Assembly (NCBI RefSeq): GCF_900142525.1 | Contig: NZ_FRBD01000010.1 | Span: 1 to 64,000, forward strand | Source of the DNA: Xylanibacter ruminicola | GTDB taxonomy: Bacteria > Bacteroidota > Bacteroidia > Bacteroidales > Bacteroidaceae | Length of the DNA stretch: 64,000 nt | Reading direction: 5' to 3' | Shown: in pieces, positions 25,383 to 34,639 of the stretch | How positions within the stretch are numbered: position 1 is the stretch's first letter | Layout: each line of letters begins with the position of its first letter | The notes under the pieces: generated by a model | The model's database searches: none | Seen by the model: only the letters and a program-made list of their open reading frames with translations | What the model was told of the DNA's origin: nothing | Translations under genes and position numbers: made by a program

Positions 25383-26804
25383 TTAAATCACAGTCTTGAT
25401 AGGCGATAGCAGGAAGTCTGTCAACAGATAGCCGTTATATATAAATAGGTATAGCGCCAATAGCGTTATGACTACTCGTAGCGACTGATGACGGATGCTC
25501 TTCAGCAGGTAGGCTGTGGCTATTGGGAGCACAAACAGCCAATGTGGAGCCATGATAAACACCTCGTTGATGCCAAAGCCTAATATCAGATGGATAAACA
25601 TATCGAAGGCGGCACATGATAGGCATAGCCACAGGAAACGACTCTTGCGTCCAAACCATATACCTGCCACAAACAGCAATACCGTTAATGTCTCAATGCA
25701 ATAGCTAAGCGTCCAGCGATAAGGCACGAATACAGGGCGATGAACCAATGTGTCTTCGAGGAAATAATCCTGATGGAACTGTATCGACTCGCCAAACAGA
25801 TTCTCGTAAGTTGACTGCCAGCGCGATGTGCTAATATCAGTCCACTTCAGGAATCCGTAATTCTCCATAGGCGTACCAGTTTTTGCTGCTTGCCTTTTCA
25901 GTACAACATCTCGTTTAGCTTTCTTTTCTTCGTATTTGGTTCGTTCTTCAGGCGTCATTGCTGCTACCTTCTGTTCCAATGCAGCCTGTTTCTTAGCCTT
26001 TTGTTCGGCTCTGGCCTTCTCTTTTGGCAGCACGTAGGTGCGATATTCCCAGATAGCTGTTCCCCAAAGCAATGCTGCTGGCAGTATTACGGCTAAAAGC
26101 AGATATTTAGGACGGAAGAATTTGCCCAGATTAACGAAGAATCCTGATAGGAAAACTTTGATGCCATTGCTCAACGTTACGCCTGCTGTAATGTAGAACA
26201 GGATAGCCGATTGCCACCAAAGGAACTTTCTACCTTTCTTGATGCATACACCTGAGATATACAAGGTGATAAGCAGCAGGAACATAGATATAGTAAAGTG
26301 GTCAGGCACAATAACTGACATCAGGATATATGCAAACGAGAAGCAATAGGCCGTCATCAACGTAGCATCTTTCTGACTTAGCTCTATCACCTCGCGATGA
26401 ATGCGATAAAGGAAGATATACGAGTAATATGAGCAGAATATGAGCAATGCTGCTACCAGATACTGCACGCAGTTAACGCCAAACACCCAGGTGAGTCCTT
26501 CGTTTATCGCCCATAATGGCCATATCATAAACGATAGTAATGGGTGGCGATATACCTGATATACCACATCCCAATTTGATACGCCCAGATAGGTAAGCGG
26601 ATCGTAGCCTGAGAGATGCAGCTCGTGTTCGAATGCTTTCCAATAAGGTCCGAATCCTGGTTGCATAAACAGGTCGTGCATGCGATAGATAAACAACGCA
26701 TTCAGGGCAATAATCACCATCAATGCTATGATTGATTGATAGCGCTCTTCAGGTTTTACCCTGAAGATATTCAGGCGTTTAAAACTCATCTTTATATTAC
26801 TCAT
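25383..26804 (-). CDS. Polytopic membrane protein, paralogue of the next gene (DUF6080-like or GT-C-like)
   Basis: A 473-residue protein with about nine to ten hydrophobic segments. A long charged loop at about 240-310 (KARAEQKAKKQAALEQKVAA and following, predicted helical or coiled coil) is inserted between the membrane segments. It is clearly paralogous to the upstream gene: both have HLSGYDPLTY / HVSGFDPITY, YRHPLLSF / VRHPLLPYY, VPDHF, GVTLSNG / GVTLTNG, ESIQFHQDYF / ESIQLHSDWV and GFGINEVFIMAPHW / GFAINEIYIMSAHW. The layout resembles GT-C glycosyltransferases, but I cannot see a confident catalytic motif. It is last in the minus-strand operon, overlapping the previous gene by 8 bp. Confidence 0.7.
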   Translation of the reverse strand: MSNIKMSFKRLNIFRVKPEERYQSIIALMVIIALNALFIYRMHDLFMQPGFGPYWKAFEHELHLSGYDPLTYLGVSNWDVVYQVYRHPLLSFMIWPLWAINEGLTWVFGVNCVQYLVAALLIFCSYYSYIFLYRIHREVIELSQKDATLMTAYCFSFAYILMSVIVPDHFTISMFLLLITLYISGVCIKKGRKFLWWQSAILFYITAGVTLSNGIKVFLSGFFVNLGKFFRPKYLLLAVILPAALLWGTAIWEYRTYVLPKEKARAEQKAKKQAALEQKVAAMTPEERTKYEEKKAKRDVVLKRQAAKTGTPMENYGFLKWTDISTSRWQSTYENLFGESIQFHQDYFLEDTLVHRPVFVPYRWTLSYCIETLTVLLFVAGIWFGRKSRFLWLCLSCAAFDMFIHLILGFGINEVFIMAPHWLFVLPIATAYLLKSIRHQSLRVVITLLALYLFIYNGYLLTDFLLSPIKTVI

Positions 26805-28149
26805 ACCAGAAACTTGTTGAAACTACGGGTTGATTCATCCAGTCGATGATCAGCCACAGATTGTGAATAAACAAATAGACTGTTAGTGCTGCTACGATAG
26901 TTCTGAGCCCAAAGAGCCAGTTGCCCTTAGTCTTGGCAAAGAGAAGGGCGATGGCTACGGGGATAACGTATATCCAATGGGCCGACATGATGTATATCTC
27001 GTTGATGGCGAACCCAAGTCCCAAATGCATGGCAGCATCAGGTAGTATACCAAGTAGGCACATCCACAACAATTTACTATTAAATCCAGCAATTATTCCT
27101 ATTAATAGTAGCAAAATAATCAATCCCTCTGTGGCATAGTTGTACCAATGATGATAATTCAGCAATACTGGGCGATAGCTGGTCAGGATATCATCGAGCA
27201 CCCAATCGCTATGCAGTTGTATCGACTCGCCAAATACGTTCTCCTGCAGGGTTTTAGGTCTGGAAGTGGTAGAATCAGTCCATTGCAGCAGACTGCCTTG
27301 TCCGAATGGCTTGCCTTTGTGTATCACCCAAGGGGCATTCTTGTAACGCTGATGGTTCTTTCTGGCCTTGGCCATCATCTCTGACTTGTGCTCCTCGAAA
27401 TACTGTTTCTCAGCCTGCTGCTGGGGATAGACGTAGATACGCTCTTCCAACAGGCCTGCACCCACCATCAGCAATGATGGCAGCACAACTGCCAGCAACA
27501 GGAACCGCCAATGAAAGAAATGCTTGCCTCTGGCTATCAGCTCTGCTGCATAAACCTTAGCGCCGTTAGTGAGTGTTACGCCTGATGTAGCTACAAACAG
27601 CAAGATTGTCTGCCAAAGCTTCAGCATCCTACCTTCTTTCTGGGCTTTGCCAATAAGGTATAGCGATAAAAGTATCAGACAGAGCGATATGCCAAAATGA
27701 TCAGGCACAAAGAAGGTTGCCAGAACATAGCCAAAACTGAAGAAGAATAGCGTAAGCAAGCAGGCATCGATGCTCTTCAACTCAACCAGTTGGCGAAGAA
27801 TGCGGAACAGGAATACCGCAGAAAAGAAGCTACTCGTAGTCATGATGATTGCCACAATATACATAGCCCCTTGACAACCAAATAGCTGATTGAGCAAGTA
27901 GAACGGATACATATAATAAGGTAGCAACGGATGGCGAACCACATCGTAGGCCATCTGCCAGTGGGTTAGCACCTTATAGGTAATGGGGTCGAAACCTGAT
28001 ACGTGAAACAGGTATGAGAGTTGTTTGGCATAATCCTCGCTCAGAGGGTCAAGCAGAGAGTTATATTTCAGAATCATCATACCATTCAGCACCAGGAGTA
28101 CTGAAGCAATGACTAATCCTATCGACCATTCTTCACGATTCAGTTTCAT
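26797..28149 (-). CDS. Polytopic membrane protein, paralogue of the preceding entry
   Basis: A 450-residue membrane protein of the same family as its neighbour (shared motifs HVSGFDPITY, VRHPLLPYY, VPDHFGISL, GVTLTNGAK, NYATEGLIIL). Its charged middle loop (about 235-275) is shorter. A conserved Asp/His in VPDHF and a conserved Glu in INEIYIM could be functional. The two genes arose by tandem duplication and have drifted well apart. Overlaps the HAD gene by 4 bp (ATGA). In this context an envelope role, such as transfer or flipping of a lipid-linked unit, is likely but unproved. Confidence 0.7.
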   Translation of the reverse strand: MKLNREEWSIGLVIASVLLVLNGMMILKYNSLLDPLSEDYAKQLSYLFHVSGFDPITYKVLTHWQMAYDVVRHPLLPYYMYPFYLLNQLFGCQGAMYIVAIIMTTSSFFSAVFLFRILRQLVELKSIDACLLTLFFFSFGYVLATFFVPDHFGISLCLILLSLYLIGKAQKEGRMLKLWQTILLFVATSGVTLTNGAKVYAAELIARGKHFFHWRFLLLAVVLPSLLMVGAGLLEERIYVYPQQQAEKQYFEEHKSEMMAKARKNHQRYKNAPWVIHKGKPFGQGSLLQWTDSTTSRPKTLQENVFGESIQLHSDWVLDDILTSYRPVLLNYHHWYNYATEGLIILLLLIGIIAGFNSKLLWMCLLGILPDAAMHLGLGFAINEIYIMSAHWIYVIPVAIALLFAKTKGNWLFGLRTIVAALTVYLFIHNLWLIIDWMNQPVVSTSFWYE

Positions 28150-28733
28150 ACCTCTCTAAATGGTTTGAAATGTGATTCATCTGCCCAAGCCAACAGTTCC
28201 TTGTCACCTCTGCTGTCGCCAAAGGCTGTTAAGTGATAATCCTGACGATGGGGGTAGAGGGCAAGGATGCGATTCACCTTTTCCTGTCCATAGCAGTTCT
28301 TGGTTAGGAATCGGCCTGTCAACTTGCCATCTACAACTTCTATCTGGGTGCCTAATACCTTTACATCAGCAAAGAATGGCTGTACCCAGTTATCGATAGA
28401 TGCACTTACTATCAGCACTTCTGAGCCTTCGCTTTTTGCCTTGTTGATAGCTTCGATACCTTTAGGTCTGAGCAAATGCTTGGATGAGGCTGCAAACTCC
28501 TGACAGATGGTGTTGAAATCATCCAACGTCGTATCTTTAAAGAAGTGTGCAAACACTTTCTGCTTGGCTTTCCAGTTGGGATAGAGTCCAAGCTTCATCA
28601 TCACCAGCAGATGGGCATATCGCATAAATCCCAATCCAAAAGATAGCGAACCTTTGGCAAAACGGATAAACTCTAGCAAAGTATCTTTTGTGGTAAGTGT
28701 TCCGTCGAAATCGAATGCGTATATCTTCTTCAT
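28146..28733 (-). CDS. HAD-IB family phosphatase (phosphoserine-phosphatase-like)
   Basis: A 195-residue HAD hydrolase. Motif I FDFDGTLTTKD (nucleophile and acid Asp at residues 8 and 10), motif II VSASIDNW, a Lys in RFLTKNCYG/K, and motif IV GDSRGDKEL are all in place, so it should be an active phosphomonoesterase. The FIRFAKG and helical cap (residues 20-90) put it in the HAD-IB / SerB-like branch. The substrate may be a phosphorylated intermediate of the surface-glycan pathway. Overlaps both neighbours by 4 bp (ATGA), within the yicC-gmk-nadD operon. Confidence 0.85.
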   Translation of the reverse strand: MKKIYAFDFDGTLTTKDTLLEFIRFAKGSLSFGLGFMRYAHLLVMMKLGLYPNWKAKQKVFAHFFKDTTLDDFNTICQEFAASSKHLLRPKGIEAINKAKSEGSEVLIVSASIDNWVQPFFADVKVLGTQIEVVDGKLTGRFLTKNCYGQEKVNRILALYPHRQDYHLTAFGDSRGDKELLAWADESHFKPFREV

Positions 28734-29713
28734 ATCCTAACCACCAGTTTTAGTATCTTCTGCAATAGCCAAGCCAGCGGAATGGTTATCACAATAGTAA
28801 GCAATGCAGTAGGCCAATAGCCCAGATGATAAGGCGTTATATAGGTCATTACAAAGTGGTCGTGTATAAGGTAAGCCTCCAGGCTCAATGCACCAAAGAA
28901 TGCACAGAAGCGGTTGAACCACTTTGGGGTTCTGCGGAATATACGATTGAGCATTAAAATAAGCGTGATGGTAAAGGGGATATATATCATTCGCTCTACA
29001 AACAGGGGGAATCGTCCATGAGTCATTTGCTCCAGATAGAAACAAGAGCTGAAGGTGGCAATAAACAGAATCAGCACCATCCAGATGCCAGCGCCATCTA
29101 TCTTGGTCTCTCGTCTCACCAGCTCGCCGCAGTTAATGCCAATAAAGAAGATAGGTACGCGACTCCAAAAAATCTCGATATGGCCCACAGCCTGATGCAG
29201 CGGACCAATCCATTGTACCCAGATGCACCAAAGAATCATCAGTACAGGCAGCCAGCGGTAGATAGGATGCTTCTGTATCAGCTTCATATAAGGAGGCGCC
29301 CAGAGATAGAGCATCATGATGGCAGGGATGTACCAGAAGGTAAGCTCATCGTGAAGCCAGAAGTCCCAGTTGATGGTGATATCGCCTATCAAGTCGATAT
29401 AGTTGCCATTAGTCCAATCGAATCGCTGCATGTAGAAAAGCGAAGCCATTACGAGCCAAGCCGGATAGATGCGAAGAAGACGACGCTTGTAGAACTTCCA
29501 GACATCAGGATTCTTAACCCACGAGAACCAAAGGCCGATACCGCTTAGGAAGAGGAACATATCAACCCCCACGTTTCCGCATCGCCTCAAGCCAAAGAAC
29601 TCGTTGCTACGAGCCAAGGGCACGTGAAACAGGATGATGAAAAGCATAGCTGCTCCCATCAACTCACCACGATAGCGACTAACGTTGGCCAGTTCTATAT
29701 CCTTAATCTTCAT
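28730..29713 (-). CDS. Membrane O-acyltransferase (acyltransferase-3 family)
   Basis: A 327-residue membrane protein of the OafA/NodX acyltransferase-3 type, which O-acetylates or succinylates glycans. The N-terminal ELMGAAMLFIILFHVP carries the conserved His near residue 25; GVDMFLFLSGIGLWFSW is the second signature. About ten hydrophobic segments are seen and no periplasmic SGNH domain. It is followed by a second member of the same family. Overlaps HAD gene and the second acyltransferase by 4 bp each. Confidence 0.85.
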   Translation of the reverse strand: MKIKDIELANVSRYRGELMGAAMLFIILFHVPLARSNEFFGLRRCGNVGVDMFLFLSGIGLWFSWVKNPDVWKFYKRRLLRIYPAWLVMASLFYMQRFDWTNGNYIDLIGDITINWDFWLHDELTFWYIPAIMMLYLWAPPYMKLIQKHPIYRWLPVLMILWCIWVQWIGPLHQAVGHIEIFWSRVPIFFIGINCGELVRRETKIDGAGIWMVLILFIATFSSCFYLEQMTHGRFPLFVERMIYIPFTITLILMLNRIFRRTPKWFNRFCAFFGALSLEAYLIHDHFVMTYITPYHLGYWPTALLTIVITIPLAWLLQKILKLVVRI

Positions 29714-30765
29714 AGTTTGGGTTTGGGAATACGGTCTAATAGCTGCTTAACAGTCCACGATAGGGCGATCACAGCAATGACGTAAAGCATCAGTCCGTCG
29801 TAGATATCCTGTTTCCAGGCTACGATGATAAAGAGTTTGCGAGCTATAGGATGGGCCACAAACATAGCTGCAGAAATCGATCCAACCCATGTGATGATGC
29901 TGAGCATCCACTTTGGCATTACTTTTACTAATGCGATGGTTCCGATGATGATAAACACAGGAACAAAGAACCAACTTTGATACCAGAAGCTCATGGCTAC
30001 TATCAAAGCTGTAGAGAGTAGTAAGGCTACGAAAAATATTTTCTTAGTTAGGAAAAAATATTTCCCAGGTGTGGGAATTCTTGCAAACAAGATACCCAGT
30101 CCGAATGGCAGCATGCCTCCTATGAAATTATAGCGTAGGCGATTAAGTGTTTCACCCTCAGGATCGCAGAATGCTTGCAGCAGCCAGCAGATGGCAATCA
30201 GCGCTATCACCCAGATATTCTTCTGGCGATAGAGTAATACGCGATACACGATGTAGAGCTGAATCATCAGTCCGAAGAACCAATAGATGCCAGGCCAAAT
30301 GATTCTATCAGGCTCTGGGAGCACGTTAATGTACATCAGTAGCTGGGCCACCACGTTATACCAATGGAACTGGAATCGGCCTGGAGTCAGAATGTCTACA
30401 ATGATAAACAGCGAGAATCCCACAATCAGCATTCTCAGCAACTTCAGGTAGTTGTAGCGAACAAATGGCAAAGTGCTCACCCTATTGTCGCCTTTCTCGT
30501 ATTTCATCACCAAGCCCAGTCCGCTCAAGAACAGGAAAACAGGCACGCCATAATGGCCAAAGTACGACAGCAGATGTACGGGCAGCAACTCATCAGGATT
30601 GGTTATTGCATTCCAAAGTCGGTCGTTGTTCGAGGCAAAGAACTGATACTCGTTCTCCTTCACAATCTTGCCAATAAAGTGGCAGTAGTTGTGAAGCACG
30701 ATGGCCAGAATGGCTATTCCTCGCATCGCTGTACACTCAGCTCTCGACAACAGGTCCTGTTTCAT
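29710..30765 (-). CDS. Membrane O-acyltransferase (acyltransferase-3 family), second copy
   Basis: A 351-residue acyltransferase-3 protein. TAMRGIAILAIVLHNYCHF gives the R/H motif near residue 21, and GVPVFLFLSGLGLVMKYE is the second family block. About ten membrane segments; no extra domain. It is homologous to, but clearly different from, the neighbouring acyltransferase, so the two may modify different positions of the same glycan. Overlaps the EptA-like gene by 4 bp. Confidence 0.85.
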   Translation of the reverse strand: MKQDLLSRAECTAMRGIAILAIVLHNYCHFIGKIVKENEYQFFASNNDRLWNAITNPDELLPVHLLSYFGHYGVPVFLFLSGLGLVMKYEKGDNRVSTLPFVRYNYLKLLRMLIVGFSLFIIVDILTPGRFQFHWYNVVAQLLMYINVLPEPDRIIWPGIYWFFGLMIQLYIVYRVLLYRQKNIWVIALIAICWLLQAFCDPEGETLNRLRYNFIGGMLPFGLGILFARIPTPGKYFFLTKKIFFVALLLSTALIVAMSFWYQSWFFVPVFIIIGTIALVKVMPKWMLSIITWVGSISAAMFVAHPIARKLFIIVAWKQDIYDGLMLYVIAVIALSWTVKQLLDRIPKPKL

Positions 30766-32585
30766 TTCTTCAGTTTGTTATAATCAGTCTCGCCCTTCAG
30801 TATTCTGGGGCGCTTCTGGTTGTATTTTGGATTTATAATGTCGTATTCAGGGCGATAGAGTGGAGTAGAAATGCCTCCAAAGTATAGCAGCAAGTGTGGC
30901 AGCACATCTGTCATCATAGGCTTATCCTTAGCAGCCTGAATGGCCTGCCAGCCGTATGGGTGCAGCTCACGATACTTGGGCGAACCCCAGATCCAGAACG
31001 GAATCTCCATCTCGTTGCGAGCCAGTCGATAGTCGATAGTGGCAGAGTGCATTCGTCCGTAGGCGTAAGGCTTGCCGTCGAATATCTCTTCAGCGTGATC
31101 AGGCATATAGATAACCACAGCATCCTCGTCGATGAACCGCTGGGTGATGGCATAGACTATCGAGTCGTTATACCGCAGGGAATTGTCGTATTCAGTCAGC
31201 AATCGCAGTTTCTTTTCTGGCAGTTCTGGGCGATTATACATCTCCTTGGTAAAGAATGTACGAGTTTTCTGCGGATAGCGGGCACGATAGTCAACGTGCG
31301 ATCCCATGAGATGTAGAATCGTCAGGTTATGCTCAGTATTTTCTTTCTTCAGATTGTCGTACTCCTGCAGCACGCCTTCATCGAATCTGTGCAGACGGGT
31401 GTTGCGAGTGTCAAACAGATATTTGCTCAGCTCTGGGTTGTTCATGAAGAAACCTCCGCTAAAGTCGTAAACAGCCTCTTTGGCTCTCGACTCGAACTGG
31501 TTTGTGATAAACGTTACGTGATAGCCAGCCTTGCGGAACACCTCTGGGAACAATGGATAATCGCACCACTCGCCGCTATCGCCAACAGCATACATAGACA
31601 TCACCTGCTTAAACACAAAACTGGTCAGGTTCCAAGGAGCCACCACGTCGCTGAATGGTACCAGACTACCCTCATTGGCCAACTGTACTTGTCGTGGAGT
31701 AGTTGGCTTGTTGTAGCCATAAAGCTGAGAATGATGCTTGTTGTAGCTCTCGCCAATAATCAGCACGATATTTGGCACACGATACGAGCAGCTATCCACC
31801 ACAACTTTGTTGCGAGCCGCCATCAGTTGGTCTATCTGGTGCGAGGCCAGGTGGTTGGCATAGATGCCAAATGCCAATCGGTAAATGGGCAGATAGAGCT
31901 TGGTGCAATCCTTACGAGTCAGCTCGTGCTCCACTTGTCCTATCGTATTGTAGGTAAACAGTCTGTGAGCAGCCACCTTATTGTCCCAGCATTGGCTGCA
32001 TGAGTCTATCAGCAACCAAGCTGCCACTACACCTAATACTGCTTTGCATACTACAAGAACCGACTGGTTTACTTTTGGCAGAATCATGCTGTTGCATATC
32101 TTTGCCAGTAATCTGTGCAGGATAGTCCACAGGATATGAACCAGAATAAGCAGCAGAATCCATCCTACATTCGATGTGATGACGTCCCATCCCAGATACG
32201 ATGCCAAGAACTCTTCCGATTCTCTTTGGGTCGTCTCGCCAAACAGCATCAGCATGGTTGGTGTGAGTGTCGACTCAAACTTAACGTAGCAGAACATATC
32301 TACCAGCGCCACGCTGTAAAGCACCACATAGAGTAGGGCTCTTACCCAATAGCGCACTTTGCTTGGTATCAATGTAAGTACTACGCATACGGCATAAATA
32401 TCGAGAAATAGTTCTGGTGCAGAAAGTTCGTAGGGCTTAGCGCCTTTCACGTGTAGTGTTATCTCCAGTTGAGTGCAAATCCACCCCAGCGCAAACATAA
32501 ACACAAAGAATGCGCCATTCTTCTGGATGGGGGCAAACAGATACCCAAGCCATTCAAGTGGATTTATCTTTAGTCGCTTAAGCAT
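30762..32585 (-). CDS. EptA/CptA-like phosphoethanolamine transferase (sulfatase fold)
   Basis: A 607-residue protein with about five N-terminal membrane segments (to about 200) and a periplasmic alkaline-phosphatase/sulfatase-fold domain. The nucleophile motif is VLIIGESYNKHHSQLYGY: where EptA has GET, this protein has GES, so Ser would form the phospho-enzyme. Metal-binding YMPDHAEE and GRMHSATIDYR are in place near 500-530. Characterised relatives transfer phosphoethanolamine from phosphatidylethanolamine to lipid A or core sugars, which lowers surface charge. The Asp/His set is complete, so it is probably active; the acceptor is unknown. Overlaps nadD by 8 bp. Confidence 0.8.
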   Translation of the reverse strand: MLKRLKINPLEWLGYLFAPIQKNGAFFVFMFALGWICTQLEITLHVKGAKPYELSAPELFLDIYAVCVVLTLIPSKVRYWVRALLYVVLYSVALVDMFCYVKFESTLTPTMLMLFGETTQRESEEFLASYLGWDVITSNVGWILLLILVHILWTILHRLLAKICNSMILPKVNQSVLVVCKAVLGVVAAWLLIDSCSQCWDNKVAAHRLFTYNTIGQVEHELTRKDCTKLYLPIYRLAFGIYANHLASHQIDQLMAARNKVVVDSCSYRVPNIVLIIGESYNKHHSQLYGYNKPTTPRQVQLANEGSLVPFSDVVAPWNLTSFVFKQVMSMYAVGDSGEWCDYPLFPEVFRKAGYHVTFITNQFESRAKEAVYDFSGGFFMNNPELSKYLFDTRNTRLHRFDEGVLQEYDNLKKENTEHNLTILHLMGSHVDYRARYPQKTRTFFTKEMYNRPELPEKKLRLLTEYDNSLRYNDSIVYAITQRFIDEDAVVIYMPDHAEEIFDGKPYAYGRMHSATIDYRLARNEMEIPFWIWGSPKYRELHPYGWQAIQAAKDKPMMTDVLPHLLLYFGGISTPLYRPEYDIINPKYNQKRPRILKGETDYNKLKK

Positions 32586-33126
32586 ACAGCTTATGTTTTG
32601 TTATGTATTCAGCCACAGCCTTTGGCACCAATTGACTGATGCTCTTGCCTGCTTCTATTCGCTCGCGGATTTCTGTGCTCGAAATGTCGATAAGGTCAAG
32701 ACCTTCGATGCCGCCTTCGAATCCACGACGAGGATAGACAATTATCTGATAGTTCTGGCGAATATCATCAGCATGATACCACTTGTCGAACAACTGCCAG
32801 TTGTCGCCACCTATCATCAGCACGAACTCTCTGTCAGGATAATCCTTGCTGAGGGCCTGAAGCGTGTTCCAGGTGTATGATGGTTTGGGCAGATGCATCT
32901 CGTAGTCGCTGGCTATGATACCTTCTTCGCCCTCGACAGCCATTCGGGCCATCTTCATTCTAATCTCGTCGTCGAGCAGATCGGTTGAGGCTTTCAGGGG
33001 ATTCTGTGGCGAAACCATCAGCCACACTTCGTCGAGCCCAGCTTTCTCTCGAAGCTGACGGGCCAACGAAATGTGACCGTTATGAATGGGATTGAACGAT
33101 CCGCCAAATATCCCCGTTTTTATCAT
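32578..33126 (-). CDS. nadD: Nicotinate-nucleotide adenylyltransferase
   Basis: Adenylates nicotinate mononucleotide to deamido-NAD, the last-but-one step of NAD synthesis. The 182-residue protein has the GIFGGSFNPIHNGHISLA nucleotide-binding motif at the start (HxGH of the nucleotidyltransferase fold) and ISSTEIRERI near the C-terminus, the second ATP-binding motif. Complete, normal length. Sits between gmk (4-bp overlap) and the EptA-like gene (8-bp overlap), in the middle of the operon; together with nadA this window holds two NAD genes. Confidence 0.95.
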   Translation of the reverse strand: MIKTGIFGGSFNPIHNGHISLARQLREKAGLDEVWLMVSPQNPLKASTDLLDDEIRMKMARMAVEGEEGIIASDYEMHLPKPSYTWNTLQALSKDYPDREFVLMIGGDNWQLFDKWYHADDIRQNYQIIVYPRRGFEGGIEGLDLIDISSTEIRERIEAGKSISQLVPKAVAEYITKHKLYA

Positions 33127-33701
33127 TCTGTTTCTAAAAACGCTTTGATGATCTCTAATGCATCAGCCTCGGCATATTCCAGCTTGTCATTAATCACAAT
33201 CTTGTCGAACTTCTCTGCAAACGAGAGTTCGAACTCAGCGCGGGCTATGCGCTGATCGATGACTTCTGGTGCATCAGTAGCGCGACCTTCCAGTCGCTTG
33301 CGCAGTTCGTTGATTGATGGAGGCTGGATAAATAGGCTCAGCGCCTTGTCGCCATAGAACTTCTTAATGTTCACGCCGCCCTTCACGTCGACATCGAACA
33401 CAACGTTCTGCCCAGCTTCCAATTGGTTCTCAACCTGCGATTTGAGTGTGCCGTAGAAACGGTCGGTATATACTTCTTCGTACTCCAAGAACTCGTCGTT
33501 GTCTATACGCTGACGGAACTCCTCAGGTGTCAGGAAAAAGTAGTCAACTCCATGTTTCTCTGTGCCGCGAGGGGCTCGCGATGTGCACGAGATGGAGTAG
33601 GCCAGGTTCAGTTCCTGATGCTCTCTCATCAACCACGAGATAATCGTAGACTTACCAGTTCCACTTGGAGCCGATATAATGATTAACTTTCCTCTACTCA
33701 T
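33123..33701 (-). CDS. gmk: Guanylate kinase
   Basis: Phosphorylates GMP to GDP with ATP. The 192-residue protein opens with the P-loop ISAPSGTGKST (GxxxxGKS/T), followed by the GMP-binding region (CTSRAPRGTEKHGVDYFF, then EEVYTDRFYGT) and the lid/adenine loop (ATDAPEVIDQRIARAE). Complete, normal length. It follows yicC by 35 nt, where a purine-rich 15-bp unit is repeated, and overlaps nadD by 4 bp. The yicC-gmk order is widely conserved in bacteria. Confidence 0.96.
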   Translation of the reverse strand: MSRGKLIIISAPSGTGKSTIISWLMREHQELNLAYSISCTSRAPRGTEKHGVDYFFLTPEEFRQRIDNDEFLEYEEVYTDRFYGTLKSQVENQLEAGQNVVFDVDVKGGVNIKKFYGDKALSLFIQPPSINELRKRLEGRATDAPEVIDQRIARAEFELSFAEKFDKIVINDKLEYAEADALEIIKAFLETE

Positions 33702-33729
33702 CTTCTTCTCTCCTAATTTCTTCTCTCCT
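33702..33729. repeat. Two 13-bp direct repeats before gmk
   Basis: TTCTTCTCTCCT is repeated with a 15-bp offset (33702-33714 and 33717-33729). On the transcribed strand it gives two copies of AGGAGAGAAGAA, so gmk has a duplicated purine-rich leader that may act as a ribosome binding site. Confidence 0.55.
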
Positions 33730-33736
33730 CAATTCC

Positions 33737-34612
33737 TTAAAGAGCATTCAGAACCTGTTCCTTAATCTGTTCCAACTCGTCCTTCATCTTCACCACGATG
33801 TTCTGCATCTCGGCCTGATTACTCTTCGAACCAGTTGTATTGATCTCGCGTCCCATCTCCTGAGCGATGAAGCCAAGCTTCTTACCCTGGCCAGCAGGCT
33901 CGTTCATGGTGTCGCGGAAGTACTTCAGGTGGTTGGCCAGGCGCTGCTTCTCTTCGCTGATGTCCAGCTTCTCGATATAGTAAATCAGCTCCTGCTCCAG
34001 GCGGTTCTTATCATATTCGGCTGATGGAATCTGCTGCAGGCCATCGATGATACGAGCCTTGATCTTTTCAACACGACTCTTCTCGTATGGCTCAATCTCG
34101 GCCATCAGCTTACCAATATTGTCTATCTTCTCAGCAAACTTCTTCTGCAGAGCGGCACCCTCTTGAGTGCGGAAGTCAACCAGATTCTTCAGGGCCTCGG
34201 CTACGCCGCCTTTCACTGCAGCCCACTCTTCGTCGTCAAGCTCTTCTACGTCAGTCTTTGTCAGCACATCAGGCATGCGGAGCAAGGTATAGAACCAGTC
34301 CTCAGGTGTGGGGATGCCTGTCTTTTCTGCTATTGTCTTTATCTGCTGATAGTAGTTCTCTACCAGCTGTGCATTGATTGGTGTGGGGTCTACTGCCATA
34401 TCCTTCTCTACCCATACGCTCATATCAACTTTTCCGCGAATCAGCGCCTCTGCTACCATCTGGCGCATCTCCATCTCCTTCTCGCGATAGAGTGGTGCAA
34501 TACGGGTGTTCAAGTCGAGCTGCTTTGAGTTGAGCGACTTGATTTCTACATGAATCTTTTTTTCCTTAAATGCTACTACAGCCTTGCCGTAGCCTGTCAT
34601 CGATTGTATCAT
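33737..34612 (-). CDS. YicC/YloC family endoribonuclease
   Basis: A 291-residue YicC-family protein. It begins MIQSMTGYGKAVV, the diagnostic start, has ELKSLNSK-like EIKSLNSKQLDLN after it, and ends in the DUF1732 domain with KKLGFIAQEMGREINTTGSKS, also diagnostic. YicC proteins of E. coli and B. subtilis have been linked to RNA (RyhB) turnover and stationary-phase survival. First gene of the nine-gene minus-strand operon, with a consensus promoter (34640-34671) just upstream. Complete. Confidence 0.93.
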   Translation of the reverse strand: MIQSMTGYGKAVVAFKEKKIHVEIKSLNSKQLDLNTRIAPLYREKEMEMRQMVAEALIRGKVDMSVWVEKDMAVDPTPINAQLVENYYQQIKTIAEKTGIPTPEDWFYTLLRMPDVLTKTDVEELDDEEWAAVKGGVAEALKNLVDFRTQEGAALQKKFAEKIDNIGKLMAEIEPYEKSRVEKIKARIIDGLQQIPSAEYDKNRLEQELIYYIEKLDISEEKQRLANHLKYFRDTMNEPAGQGKKLGFIAQEMGREINTTGSKSNQAEMQNIVVKMKDELEQIKEQVLNAL

Positions 34613-34639
34613 ACGTACCTATTTAATAATATTCGGCTG

